From positions 664,325 to 700,190 of the forward strand of contig NZ_DF158896.1 of NCBI RefSeq assembly GCF_000307265.1: 35,866 nt of DNA. The letters are read 5' to 3'. How positions within the stretch are numbered: position 1 is the stretch's first letter; each line of letters starts with the position of its first letter. Made by a program: the position numbers and the translations under genes. Under the pieces are notes generated by a model. The model was not told the DNA's origin, did not search any database, and worked only from the letters and a program-made list of their open reading frames with translations. Shown here piece after piece: positions 8,457 through 16,087 of this stretch. This DNA is from Oscillibacter ruminantium GH1 (lineage in GTDB: Bacteria; Bacillota; Clostridia; Oscillospirales; Oscillospiraceae).

Positions 8457-8473
8457 AATATATGTGATATATT
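8457..8473. promoter_or_regulatory. 17-bp AT-rich palindrome, possible operator
   Basis: AATATAT GTG ATATATT is a perfect 7-bp inverted repeat in the gap between the divergent symporter and DUF2156-GNAT genes. It lies 35 bases upstream of the symporter -35 box. Low-complexity AT sequence makes chance possible. Confidence 0.3.
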
Positions 8474-8559
8474 TAACAAGTTGCACAAAGAAAACGAAAA
8501 GAGACTGCGTTTGCAAGCGGGCAACCGCCTGCAGGCAAACCGGGAAAGGACTTAGGAGC

Positions 8560-9963
8560 ATGCTGAATTTTACGCCAATCACCGATGAGGATGGGGATTT
8601 TTTACGCCGGTATTATGAAAACTGCGATTTCGGACTGTGTGAATACTCCGTGGGGACAAAGTTCATGTGGGGGGATTACTTCCACCCCGCTTACGCGGAG
8701 GCCGCAGGCTGCCTGATCGTCCGCAATGAGGTTGACGGCCGCTTGGTGTTTGACTATCCGGTCCCCGGACCGGAAGGGGACGAGGAGGCGGCGCTCCGCG
8801 CGATTGAGGACTGGTGCATGGAAAACGGAATGCCGCCGGTGATCTCGGTGGTTCCGGAGAAACGCGCCTCCAAGCTGCTCCAGCGTTATCCCTATGTGGC
8901 GGTGCGCAATGTGCGCACATGGCAGGACTACCTGTACAAAAGAGAGGATTTGCAGACCTTTGCGGGTCGGCGCTACTCCGGGCAGCGAAACCACATCAAA
9001 AAATTCCGAACCGCTTATCCCGACGCGGTGTTCCGCCCGCTGACGGAGGCGGACCTTCCGCTGGTGGAGCAGTTTTGGGAGGATTACCGCACGGAATTTT
9101 CCAAGGGAGACGATCCCCGGGCCGTTGGAGAGCTGAAGCTGGCCAAACGGATGCTGGAGAAATTGGACAAGCCATGGTTCTTTGGCGGCGGAATGATGAA
9201 TGGGGACCGACTCATCGCCTTGGCATTGGCGGAGCGGTGCGGTGATACCTTAATCATACACATTGAAAAGGCTTTGTATTCCTACGCGGGCGTTTATCCC
9301 ACCATGGTGCAGGCTTTTGCGCAGCATTTCGGCGGAGATGTGGTTTGGATCAACCGAGAGGACGACGCCGCCGACCGGGGACTTCGGACCTCCAAATTGC
9401 AGTATGGGCCGGATCATCTGGCCCCCAAGTATCATTTTGCGCCGCATAACGAACTGTTGTGCCATGTAAAGGCCATTCCGGAGCTGAAGACGGAGCGGCT
9501 GACACTGTCCCAGATGACGGAAGCGGACATCCCCGCCTACAACGCGCTGGTGCTGGATCAGGACCGAAACCGCTGGTGGGGCTATGATGATGTGGCGGGC
9601 TTGAAGGGCCCTATGGATGAGCGGAGCTTTTATGAGGTGGCCAAGCGGGATTTTGAAAACTGCGCGGCAGTGAATTTTGCCGTGCGGCTGGATGGAATGC
9701 TCATCGGCGAGGCGGTGCTCTATCGCTTTGACTATCGGGGCGGCGCGGAACTGGGCTGCCGCATCGCGAAAGAGTATGAGGGATGGGGATATGGAACCGA
9801 GGCGTTTAAAGCCGTGGCGGAGTGGGGACTGTACGGCGTTCATCTGACGCGGGTGGTGGCAAAGTGCTTCAAAGAGAATGCCGCCTCCCGGAAAATGCTG
9901 GCCTCCTGTATGCGTCCGGCAGGGGAGGACGAGACTTTTTACTACTTTGAAAAGCTGGTGTAA
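8560..9963 (+). CDS. DUF2156-like acyl-transferase fused to a RimJ/RimL-type GNAT acetyltransferase
   Basis: Two GNAT-fold domains in one 467-residue protein. Residues 1-300 resemble the DUF2156 family (related to the lysyl-phosphatidylglycerol synthase C-terminal domain): FGLCEYSVGTKFMWGDYF near 24-41, GRRYSGQRNHIKKFR near 136-150, ALYSYAGVYPTMVQAF near 238-253 and RTSKLQYGPDHLAPKY near 276-291. Residues from about 306 form an Acetyltransf_3-type N-acetyltransferase beginning TERLTLSQMTEADIPAY, with the acetyl-CoA loop EGWGYGTEAFK and the NAASRKML helix. The ATG at 8560 follows TTAGGAG; longer starts would run through the promoter region. The first domain probably uses an aminoacyl-tRNA or acyl donor and the second acetyl-CoA; neither substrate is evident. 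A terminator follows at 10060-10091. Confidence 0.82.
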   Translation: MLNFTPITDEDGDFLRRYYENCDFGLCEYSVGTKFMWGDYFHPAYAEAAGCLIVRNEVDGRLVFDYPVPGPEGDEEAALRAIEDWCMENGMPPVISVVPEKRASKLLQRYPYVAVRNVRTWQDYLYKREDLQTFAGRRYSGQRNHIKKFRTAYPDAVFRPLTEADLPLVEQFWEDYRTEFSKGDDPRAVGELKLAKRMLEKLDKPWFFGGGMMNGDRLIALALAERCGDTLIIHIEKALYSYAGVYPTMVQAFAQHFGGDVVWINREDDAADRGLRTSKLQYGPDHLAPKYHFAPHNELLCHVKAIPELKTERLTLSQMTEADIPAYNALVLDQDRNRWWGYDDVAGLKGPMDERSFYEVAKRDFENCAAVNFAVRLDGMLIGEAVLYRFDYRGGAELGCRIAKEYEGWGYGTEAFKAVAEWGLYGVHLTRVVAKCFKENAASRKMLASCMRPAGEDETFYYFEKLV

Positions 9964-10059
9964 GTGGAACTGGAGAGCGATTTCCCGCGGTTTTTAACGC
10001 AGCTGGACATGAATCACAGGCAGATGGCGCTGGCACTATGAGTCTGCCCGAAGAATACA

Positions 10060-10100
10060 GGCGGCACCAGAACGAAAGTTCCGGCGCCGCCGTTTATTTT
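10060..10100 (+). terminator. Terminator after the DUF2156-GNAT gene
   Basis: A 14-position stem (10060-10073 / 10078-10091) with two A-C mismatches and a GAAA tetraloop, followed by GTTTATTTT. The space before it (9964-10059) holds only a 25-codon open frame directly after the stop codon. Confidence 0.75.
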
Positions 10101-10147
10101 GATTTAAAGTCAAATCAGCCGGGCAGATGCTTTTTTCAGAGGTATTC

Positions 10148-10177
10148 ACATAACTTCCACTCGTAAAATCCATACTA
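10148..10177 (+). promoter_or_regulatory. Sigma-G-like sporulation promoter of the GerA-family gene
   Basis: ACATA (10148-10152), exactly 18 bases, then CATACTA (10171-10177). The published sigma-G consensus is GHATR-N18-CATXHTA: the -10 is perfect, the spacing exact and the -35 differs only at the first base. Predicted start is about 15 bases before the start codon of a spore germination gene, which is where forespore expression is expected. Confidence 0.6.
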
Positions 10178-10199
10178 AACCGCAAAAGGGAGGCATGGT

Positions 10200-11618
10200 A
10201 TGGAACAGCTTTCAAGCCATTATGGAGATAATGTCCGGTACATGGACGCGCTGCTGGGCGTGGGTCGGTGCTGCGATCTGGTGGCGAGGGACCTTGTAAT
10301 CGGCGGGCGGAAAGCTCGCCTCTGGGTAATCGACGGTTATGGCCGGGATGCTATTTTGGAGCGCATGGGGGCATTTTGGCTGTCTCTTCGCCCTGAGCAA
10401 TTGGGCACTCTGAAGGAAATGCAGGATTTCGCGGATCGCTTCATCACGTTTTCAGAGACAAATGTGGCTTATGATGTGGAGGAGATCGTCACCGCGGTTC
10501 TGCTGGGCAAGACGCTACTGTTAATGGAAGGAGCCGCCGGCGGCGCGCTGATGGACGCCAAGAACTATCCCTCCCGCAGCGTGGAGGAACCGGCGGACGG
10601 CAAGGTCCTTCGCGGGGCCCGCGATGGATTTATCGAGGCCGTTGTTCCCAACATGGCGATGCTGCGCCGCCGCATCCGGGACCCCCATCTGACAATGGAG
10701 GGCCACAAGGTGGGCGGACGGAGCCGGACGGATGTGGTGCTGTGCTATCTGGACGACCGGGTGGACACAAAGATTCTGGATCAGCTCCGAAAAAAACTGA
10801 AAAAAATCGAGGCTTACTCCCTCTCTATGGGTCAAGAGAGCTTGGCGGAGGCGATCCGACCAAAGCAATGGTACAATCCGTTTCCTAAAATCAGATATAC
10901 GGAGCGGCCTGATACGGCAGCGGCTTCGGTGATGGAGGGCAGCATCATTGTATTCGTGGACAACACGCCGGCGGTGATGCTGCTGCCCACCACGATTTTC
11001 GACTTCACACAGGCGGCAAACGATTTCTATTTTCCGCCTCTGGTGGGGACGTATCTCCGCTTGGTTCGGGTGGGTGTGCTTCTGTTGAGCATGTTTGTGA
11101 CGCCGATATGGTATCTGCTGGTAAGTGTGCCTGGCCGCCTGCCGGAATGGCTGGAGTTTCTGGCGGAACCGGAACCTTGTGCGCTGCCGCTGCTGGCACA
11201 GCTTTTAACGGTCGAATTTTTAATCGACCTTCTAAAGCTGGCATCCCTAAACACGCCGGCGGCGCTGTCCAATTCCTTTTCCATGCTGGGCGCATTGATT
11301 CTGGGCGACTTTGCCGTAAAGGCCGAGTGGCTTACCCCGGAGGTCTTGGTGTATATGGCATTCGTGTCCATTTCCGGCTTTTCCCAGCCCAGCTTTGAGC
11401 TGGGCTACGCTATGAAGCTGCTGCGGATGCTCCTTTTAATCCTAGCGGCCATGTTCGATATTTGGGGCCTTGTGGGGGGGATTATCTTAATCATCGTGCT
11501 GTTGGCCACAAACAAAACGGTGGCTGGGCCGGGCTATCTGTATCCGCTGATCCCCTTCAACGCAAAGGCGCTGAAAAGGCTGCTGCTGCGGGTGCCGATC
11601 GGCAAAGAAAATACCTGA
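10200..11618 (+). CDS. GerA/SpoVAF-family spore germination protein
   Basis: Inner-membrane spore protein of the GerA A-subunit superfamily, related to nutrient-receptor A subunits and SpoVAF. The 472-residue product has a cytoplasmic N-terminal half of about 240 residues including GRSRTDVVLCYLDDRVD, then EGSIIVFVDNTPAVMLLPTT, and a C-terminal half with roughly five hydrophobic segments (VRVGVLLLSMFVTPIWYLL; LLAQLLTVEFLIDLLKLASL; FSMLGALILGDFAVKA; LVYMAFVSISGF; LVGGIILIIVLLATN). The opening with FWLSLRPEQL and no GerAC/GerAB partner nearby favour a SpoVAF-like role over a complete receptor operon. No spoVA genes are in the window. ATG at 10200 follows GGGAGG by 6 bases. A sigma-G-like promoter directly upstream supports forespore expression. 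Confidence 0.85.
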   Translation: MEQLSSHYGDNVRYMDALLGVGRCCDLVARDLVIGGRKARLWVIDGYGRDAILERMGAFWLSLRPEQLGTLKEMQDFADRFITFSETNVAYDVEEIVTAVLLGKTLLLMEGAAGGALMDAKNYPSRSVEEPADGKVLRGARDGFIEAVVPNMAMLRRRIRDPHLTMEGHKVGGRSRTDVVLCYLDDRVDTKILDQLRKKLKKIEAYSLSMGQESLAEAIRPKQWYNPFPKIRYTERPDTAAASVMEGSIIVFVDNTPAVMLLPTTIFDFTQAANDFYFPPLVGTYLRLVRVGVLLLSMFVTPIWYLLVSVPGRLPEWLEFLAEPEPCALPLLAQLLTVEFLIDLLKLASLNTPAALSNSFSMLGALILGDFAVKAEWLTPEVLVYMAFVSISGFSQPSFELGYAMKLLRMLLLILAAMFDIWGLVGGIILIIVLLATNKTVAGPGYLYPLIPFNAKALKRLLLRVPIGKENT

Positions 11619-11659
11619 GCGGGAACGGTTTGCAACGGGGCTGCGTTTTCAGCCGAGAT

Positions 11660-11698
11660 GCGTTCCCGGTGGGAGGTGAGTCCCCCTGCCGGGAACGC
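11660..11698. terminator. Large GC-rich hairpin after the GerA-family gene
   Basis: GCGTTCCCGG (11660-11669) pairs perfectly with CCGGGAACGC (11689-11698), and an inner GGGA/TCCC stem closes the loop. There is no T-run after it, so termination is uncertain. A related CGGGAACG string occurs near 11618. Confidence 0.45.
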
Positions 11699-11708
11699 AC
11701 TGCTGTTC

Positions 11709-11737
11709 TTGCACGCGGAGCCATTTTGTGATATTCT
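11709..11737 (+). promoter_or_regulatory. Promoter of the YjdF-like gene
   Basis: TTGCAC (11709-11714), 17-base spacer ending in TGTGA, TATTCT (11732-11737). The TGTGA before the -10 box matches the TRTGn -16 region of Gram-positive sigma-A promoters. Confidence 0.6.
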
Positions 11738-11819
11738 GATACCTGCGACTAGAGTGACATGACGTCGGCAAAGACGGAACCGCGCCGTATACGGTGGGCT
11801 GAAGAGAGGGAAAAAAGCC

Positions 11820-12773
11820 ATGGATATCAAAAAGAGACATCAGAAGAATGAACGCAAAAATTTTATGGAAGCTATGCAAAAGGAACTGCGGGAGCATAAA
11901 AGCTCCTTCATTGTGTTCTCAATCCTCCGAATGCTTGTGTTTTTTTCTCTGGCGCGCCAGATTTGGCGGGGCAGCTATGAAAGCGCCTTCTTCTGTACGC
12001 TGACACTGCTGCTGCTCTATGTTCCCAGCTGGGTGCAGGTGCGGCTGCGGATTGAGCTGCCCCCTCCTCTGGAGATCACGGTGCTGTGCTTTATCTTTGC
12101 AGCGGAGATTCTGGGAGAGGTCAACGCGTTTTACATCGTAATCCCCTTCTGGGACACGATTTTGCACACGCTCAACGGCTTTCTTGCCGCGGCGGTGGGC
12201 TTTTCCATGGTGGTGCTTTTGAATGACGACCCGCGCTTGACGTTCGATCTGTCTCCGGTATTTATGGCGCTGATGGCGTTCTGCTTTTCCATGACCATCG
12301 GCGTACTGTGGGAATTTTTTGAGTTTGGCTGCGACTATTTTCTGGGAACCGACATGCAGAAGGACACCATCGTTCACGCGCTCCACACGGTGGCGCTGGA
12401 TGTGACCCGAACGAACAAGGTGGTGTCGATTCCGAATATCACCGATGTGGCGATTAACGGCGAAAGTTTGGGACTTGGCGGATATCTGGACATCGGCCTC
12501 ATCGACACCATGAAGGATCTGTTTGTGAACTTTATCGGTGCGGTGGTCTTTTCCGTCACCGGATTTTTCTATGTGAAGAGTCAGGGAAGAAAGAAATCGG
12601 CGGCGCAGAATTTTGTCCCCAGCCCCAAGGAGGCGGACCGGGACTATTTACAGCAGGCTCGGGATCGCAGCGCTGCGGAGGAAGCTGAGTCCGCGCCGGA
12701 AACGGAAAAACCCAAGGAGCAGGCGGGAAAACCAGAGGATGGAACCGCAGGGCCGGAGAGCGGTCAGCGATGA
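11820..12773 (+). CDS. YjdF/DUF2238-like multispanning membrane protein
   Basis: Integral membrane protein of unknown function. In 317 residues there are about six hydrophobic segments, with family-like landmarks IPFWDTILHTLNGFLAAAVGF, VLWEFFEFGCDYFLG, and a C-terminal IDTMKDLFVNFIGAVVFSVTG. These resemble the WDxxxH...GF, lWExxE and D-x-x-x-D...N-x-x-G-A pattern of YjdF proteins; assignment is by pattern, so moderate. An insertion of about 45 residues (QKDTIVHALHTVALDVTRTN and following) lies between the last two conserved blocks, and the final 60 residues are a charged, disordered tail rich in Glu, Lys and Ala. ATG at 11820 follows AGAGGG. The thioesterase gene starts 16 bases after the stop, so the two are cotranscribed. 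Confidence 0.65.
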   Translation: MDIKKRHQKNERKNFMEAMQKELREHKSSFIVFSILRMLVFFSLARQIWRGSYESAFFCTLTLLLLYVPSWVQVRLRIELPPPLEITVLCFIFAAEILGEVNAFYIVIPFWDTILHTLNGFLAAAVGFSMVVLLNDDPRLTFDLSPVFMALMAFCFSMTIGVLWEFFEFGCDYFLGTDMQKDTIVHALHTVALDVTRTNKVVSIPNITDVAINGESLGLGGYLDIGLIDTMKDLFVNFIGAVVFSVTGFFYVKSQGRKKSAAQNFVPSPKEADRDYLQQARDRSAAEEAESAPETEKPKEQAGKPEDGTAGPESGQR

Positions 12774-12789
12774 AAAGGAGAGCGATTTT

Positions 12790-13545
12790 TTGAAGGCATT
12801 TCAGCAATGGATCACGGACAACAGTTATGCCCGAGAGGTGGAGCTGAGTTTTGTCGACTGTGACCGGAACAAAAATGTTCGCCCCGCAAAGCTGCTGAGT
12901 CTGGTGGCGGCGGCAGGGGGATACGACTATGACGCGCGGGGACTGACCCATCAAAAGCTCTATGAGATGGGGCAGGTGTTCTTGCTGTCCGGTATCGCTC
13001 TGCGGATTCACCGCAGGCCCGTCAACCGGGAGGTACTTACCATCACCACATGGGAGGACGGCGCCCACGGGGCGCATATGCGCCGGGTCTATGAGATCAC
13101 GGACGAAAGCGGAGCGGTGTGCGTCAGCGCAAAGAGCGAATGGATTTTGATTGATCCGGCGGACCGTAAAATTCTGCGTCCCGCCAGCTTCACCGGCAAG
13201 CCTCTGACCACCTGTCCCAAATCCATTGACTGTCCGGACTGCCGCCGGATTACTCTGCCCCGGGAGGGGACGGAGATGCTGGGAACCCGCCTTGTCCGCT
13301 GGTCCGATTTGGATGGAAACGGCCATGTGTACAGCGGGAATTACGGTGACATTGTCTGGGATGTTCTGCCCGCCGATTTGCAGGGCGCGCCGCTGCGGGA
13401 GCTGTACATCAATTACAGCAGGGAGGCATTGCTTGGCGAAACGCTGACCCTTCAGGGCTTTCGGGAGGGGAACAGCTATACCGTTGAGGGCCGTCTGGAA
13501 GAGGGACACTGCTTTTCCTGCCGGTGTGAGTTTGACCCGGATTGA
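12790..13545 (+). CDS. Acyl-ACP thioesterase (FatA/FatB-like, double hotdog)
   Basis: Hydrolyses acyl-acyl carrier protein to release free fatty acid in the cytoplasm. The 251-residue protein opens with the family strand YAREVELSFVDCDRNKNVRP, then LLSLVAAAGGYDYDARGLTH, a PVNREVLTITTWE stretch, and the second hotdog with DLDGNGHVYSGNYGDIVWD, matching the D-x-N-x-H-x-N-N-x-Y catalytic region. The TTG at 12790 is chosen because AAAAGGAG lies 9 bases upstream, placing the start just after the upstream gene's stop. An ATG at 12739 has only AGAGG touching it and would overlap that gene by 35 bases. Linked to the YjdF-like gene upstream; a membrane-lipid role for the pair is inference. Confidence 0.85.
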   Translation: MKAFQQWITDNSYAREVELSFVDCDRNKNVRPAKLLSLVAAAGGYDYDARGLTHQKLYEMGQVFLLSGIALRIHRRPVNREVLTITTWEDGAHGAHMRRVYEITDESGAVCVSAKSEWILIDPADRKILRPASFTGKPLTTCPKSIDCPDCRRITLPREGTEMLGTRLVRWSDLDGNGHVYSGNYGDIVWDVLPADLQGAPLRELYINYSREALLGETLTLQGFREGNSYTVEGRLEEGHCFSCRCEFDPD

Positions 13546-13751
13546 ACGGAGCGAAAGAACAAGAACATCCAGGGCTATACCGCACAAAGAACGTCTAGTG
13601 GCTTTGCACACTGCTTGCTTGCATAGTTTCCGCCATCTTCCGCATCAATTTTTCGCCATACGTCAGCATGACGGCAAAATTCCGATACAATTTGACAAAA
13701 AATCGAACTGCGCAATTTGCACGCAATCTCTGTGCGGTGTTACCCTAGGCG
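13546..13751 (+). other. Unassigned 206-bp stretch after the thioesterase gene
   Basis: No open frame with a ribosome binding site, no RNA family and no convincing complete promoter was recognised. It contains a TTGACA at about 13697 without a matching -10, and an inverted repeat CGTCA-gca-TGACG. It ends in a strong terminator (13752-13788), so it may be the 3' leader-out of the thioesterase transcript or carry an unrecognised small RNA. Confidence 0.3.
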
Positions 13752-13788
13752 GCATCCTGCCATTTTTGCAGGATGCTGCTTTTTCTTT
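13752..13788 (+). terminator. Intrinsic terminator of the YjdF-thioesterase transcript
   Basis: Perfect 9-bp stem GCATCCTGC / GCAGGATGC (13752-13760, 13768-13776), loop CATTTTT, followed by TGCTTTTTCTTT. Confidence 0.85.
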
Positions 13789-13796
13789 ACAGACGG

Positions 13797-13832
13797 AACG
13801 CCGCCTCCGGGATTTATCCCGGAGGCGGCGTT
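13797..13832 (-). terminator. Perfect 16-bp hairpin, probable terminator of the FMN oxidase gene
   Basis: Arms 13797-13812 and 13817-13832 pair perfectly around TTTA. It lies 18 bases past the stop codon of the minus-strand oxidase gene. The T-tract on the minus strand is poor (TTCCGTCTGT). Confidence 0.6.
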
Positions 13833-13849
13833 TTCAGGTTTCAAAGAAA

Positions 13850-14887
13850 TTACAGATTTTCAAGATCACGAGGAGTTGCCACCATGTCCCGCCGAATTTC
13901 GGACAGACTGTGCGCACCGCACATGGCCATGGTGTCGGCAAGCTCCGCCTTCAGTTTGTCCACATAGGTCTGAACACCCTCGGCTCCGCCGCCATACACC
14001 ATGGTGACGAAGGGGCGGCCGATCAAAACCGCGTCCGCGCCCAGAGCCAGCGCCTTAAACACGTCCATACCGGTGCGGATGCCGCCGTCCACAAAAATGG
14101 TCAGCTTGCCGCCCACCGCGTCCGCGATGGCGGGCAGGACTTCCGCCGTGGCGGGACAGTTGTCCAGCACGCGGCCGCCGTGGTTGGAGACGACAATGCC
14201 GCTGGCCCCGGCCCGCAGGGCCTTTTTCGCGCCCTCAACGGTCATGATGCCCTTGAGGATAAAGGGCTTTTTCGCCCACGCGGCAATCTGCTTCAGCTCA
14301 TCCACCGTTTTGCTGCCGGCAGGAGGCTGCATATTCTTCAGGAAGGGCAGTCCCGCCGCGTCGATATCCATGGCAACGGCAAAGGGGTCCGCCGTGTTAG
14401 TCAGCGTCATCTTCTCCTGAATCAGCTCCATGTTCCAGGGTTTGATGGTGGGGACGCCGTGTCCATGGCTGGAGGCGATGGCCTTTACCGCGCCTTCCAC
14501 CACGGCGGGGTTGGTGCCGTCGCCGGTGAAGGCGGCGATGCCCGCGGCGGCGCAAGCGGAAACCAGAATGTCGTTATAGGTAAGGTCGTCGTACTTGTCG
14601 CCGTAATGCAGCGTCATGGCGCCCACAGGCGCGGCGAACACCGGCAGATCAAAGGTCTGGCCGAAGACCTTGAAGGAGGTGTCTGCGGGCTTGTTCTCGC
14701 CAATGGTGTCCATGTTGACGCACAGCTCCTGCCACTTCTGATAGTTGCGGATGAAGCCGGTTCCGATTCCCTTGGCTCCGGGGCCGGGAACGGTGTTCTT
14801 GCAGGCCATGCCGTTGCAGACCGGGCAGGCCTTGCAGTGAGGCCCTACGCATGTGCGGGCGTTTTCCAGAACTTCCTGATATGTCAT
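13850..14887 (-). CDS. FMN-dependent alpha-hydroxy-acid oxidizing protein with N-terminal cysteine cluster
   Basis: TIM-barrel flavoenzyme of the lactate/glycolate oxidase family, expected to oxidise a 2-hydroxy acid to a 2-oxo acid through FMN. The 345-residue protein shows LPVFAAPVGAMTLHYGDK near 81-98, ILKGIMTVEGA near 210-220 (flavin Lys212), SNHGGRVLD with catalytic His236 and Arg239, and DGGIRTGMDVFKALALGADA with GRPF for phosphate binding. Unlike classic lactate oxidases it has five closely spaced cysteines at 13, 18, 21, 24 and 29 (CVGPHCKACPVCNGMAC), a metal or iron-sulfur style motif. The electron acceptor is therefore open. ATG at 14887 follows GGGAGG. A palindrome lies just upstream (14906-14925). 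It stands alone between convergent and divergent neighbours. Confidence 0.85.
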   Translation of the reverse strand: MTYQEVLENARTCVGPHCKACPVCNGMACKNTVPGPGAKGIGTGFIRNYQKWQELCVNMDTIGENKPADTSFKVFGQTFDLPVFAAPVGAMTLHYGDKYDDLTYNDILVSACAAAGIAAFTGDGTNPAVVEGAVKAIASSHGHGVPTIKPWNMELIQEKMTLTNTADPFAVAMDIDAAGLPFLKNMQPPAGSKTVDELKQIAAWAKKPFILKGIMTVEGAKKALRAGASGIVVSNHGGRVLDNCPATAEVLPAIADAVGGKLTIFVDGGIRTGMDVFKALALGADAVLIGRPFVTMVYGGGAEGVQTYVDKLKAELADTMAMCGAHSLSEIRRDMVATPRDLENL

Positions 14888-14905
14888 GATCTTTTTCCTC
14901 CCATG

Positions 14906-14925
14906 ATGCGCGAGGTTTCGCGCAT
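14906..14925 (-). promoter_or_regulatory. Palindrome upstream of the FMN oxidase gene
   Basis: ATGCGCGA (14906-14913) and TCGCGCAT (14918-14925) form a perfect 8-bp inverted repeat with loop GGTT, directly before the ribosome binding site. It could be an operator or a leader hairpin masking translation initiation. Confidence 0.4.
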
Positions 14926-15059
14926 GTGCTGCCGCTATTTTAACGCCGTATCAAAAAAAAGGCAAGGAATCCTGCAACATTTTTCCAGTGCTTTTCGTCT
15001 AAGTAAGCAAACGCCTCCGCACGGAAGACGGAGCGCGAAAAAGCAAGGAGGAACAAACG

Positions 15060-16001
15060 ATGAAAAGAGCACTTGCATGGATTTCGGCCTTGATCTGCAT
15101 AACGACCCTGCTGGCGGGCTGCGGCGCTTCTACCGGAAGCGGAGCCGCGATGAACGCATCTCCCTCGGCCGCGGCGGAGACGACGGAAGCCGCCAAGGGA
15201 AATTACGGGGGAATGGAGTTTTTCAACAGTGATTCGGCGGCGGATGCCGACCGGGCGGATACCGGACGTACAGACGAGGCCAAGCGCATCTACACTGCGG
15301 ATCTGAACATGGAGACCACTGCCTTTGACGACGCGGCGAAGGGCTTGACCGCGCTGGTTGGCGAACTGGGCGGCTGGATGCAGAGCAGCGGCGTGGATTA
15401 CGGCGGTTCCGGCTACCGGCGCGGAAATTATACCGTCCGGGTCCCGCAGGAAAAGTTCGACGCATTTCTCACCCGGGCAGGGGAGCTGTGCCATGTGACT
15501 TACAGCTATACCAACGTGGAGGACGTGTCGGAGTATTACTACGACACCGCCGGGCGGCTATCCACCCAGCAGACCAAGCTGGAGCGGCTTCAAACCCTTC
15601 TTTCCAAGGCGGAGAGCATGGAGGACATCATCACCATTGAAAGCGCCATCTCCGACACGGAACAGCAGATCGAGTCCCTTTCCGGCGAGTTGAAGCACTA
15701 CGATTCCCAGATCGACTATGCCACGGTAAACATTTCTCTGAACGAGGTCTATCAGCTCTCCAACGTAGAGCAGCCCGCCACCGGGTTTGCCAGCCGCATC
15801 GGGGCGGCGCTCTCCTCCGGGGCGCACGGGTTCGTGACGTTTTTGCAGAGCGTTCTCGTGTTTTTGGCCTATGCTTGGGTCTGGGTGCTGCTGATTGCGG
15901 CGGCGCTGGCCGGGGCGATCTACATCCGTCGCAAGAGGAGAGCGCTACCCAAGACGGGGCAAAAGCCACAGGCGGAAAAGAAGGATGACAAAACGGAGTA
16001 A
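15060..16001 (+). CDS. DUF4349-domain lipoprotein
   Basis: Membrane-anchored lipoprotein of unknown function. In 313 residues the signal peptide ends in the lipobox LLAG-Cys21, followed by an Ala/Ser/Gly-rich linker. The DUF4349 domain starts near 78 (KRIYTADLNMETTAFDDAAK) and includes ELGGWMQSSGVDYGGSGYRRG, NYTVRVPQEKFDAFLTRAG, a coiled-coil around LERLQTLLSKAESMEDIITI, and SQIDYATVNISLNEVYQL. A C-terminal membrane helix (near 262-288, VLVFLAYAWVWVLLIAAALAG) is followed by a basic, charged tail, so the domain is held outside the membrane at both ends. ATG at 15060 follows AAGGAGG. No convincing promoter was seen. The next gene's promoter lies inside the last codons of this one. Confidence 0.88.
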   Translation: MKRALAWISALICITTLLAGCGASTGSGAAMNASPSAAAETTEAAKGNYGGMEFFNSDSAADADRADTGRTDEAKRIYTADLNMETTAFDDAAKGLTALVGELGGWMQSSGVDYGGSGYRRGNYTVRVPQEKFDAFLTRAGELCHVTYSYTNVEDVSEYYYDTAGRLSTQQTKLERLQTLLSKAESMEDIITIESAISDTEQQIESLSGELKHYDSQIDYATVNISLNEVYQLSNVEQPATGFASRIGAALSSGAHGFVTFLQSVLVFLAYAWVWVLLIAAALAGAIYIRRKRRALPKTGQKPQAEKKDDKTE

Positions 16002-16013
16002 ATTCGTTATAAT
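15985..16013 (+). promoter_or_regulatory. Promoter of the MBL-fold hydrolase gene
   Basis: ATGACA (15985-15990), 17-base spacer, TATAAT (16008-16013), overlapping the end of the DUF4349 lipoprotein gene. Predicted leader is about 70 bases. Confidence 0.6.
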
Positions 16014-16087
16014 GGCTGCATAAACGGCCCCGTGGTGCGGATGGGCGTTTCCGCTCGGGGATTCCAATGAAAGGAAGGACACTTCTC

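Noticed and set aside
9964..10041. 25-codon frame directly after the DUF2156-GNAT stop codon, in the same frame
   Set aside because: The GNAT domain ends normally before the stop, the frame has no ribosome binding site, and it shows no similarity. Readthrough is not supported.
12739..12789. ATG at 12739 as start of the acyl-ACP thioesterase
   Set aside because: Its AGAGG touches the start codon and it would overlap the upstream gene. The TTG at 12790 has AAAAGGAG at proper spacing and gives the family's usual N terminus.
13484..15232. A 582-codon plus-strand open frame across the FMN oxidase gene
   Set aside because: It spans terminators and is antisense to a clear enzyme gene; composition is that of a shadow frame.
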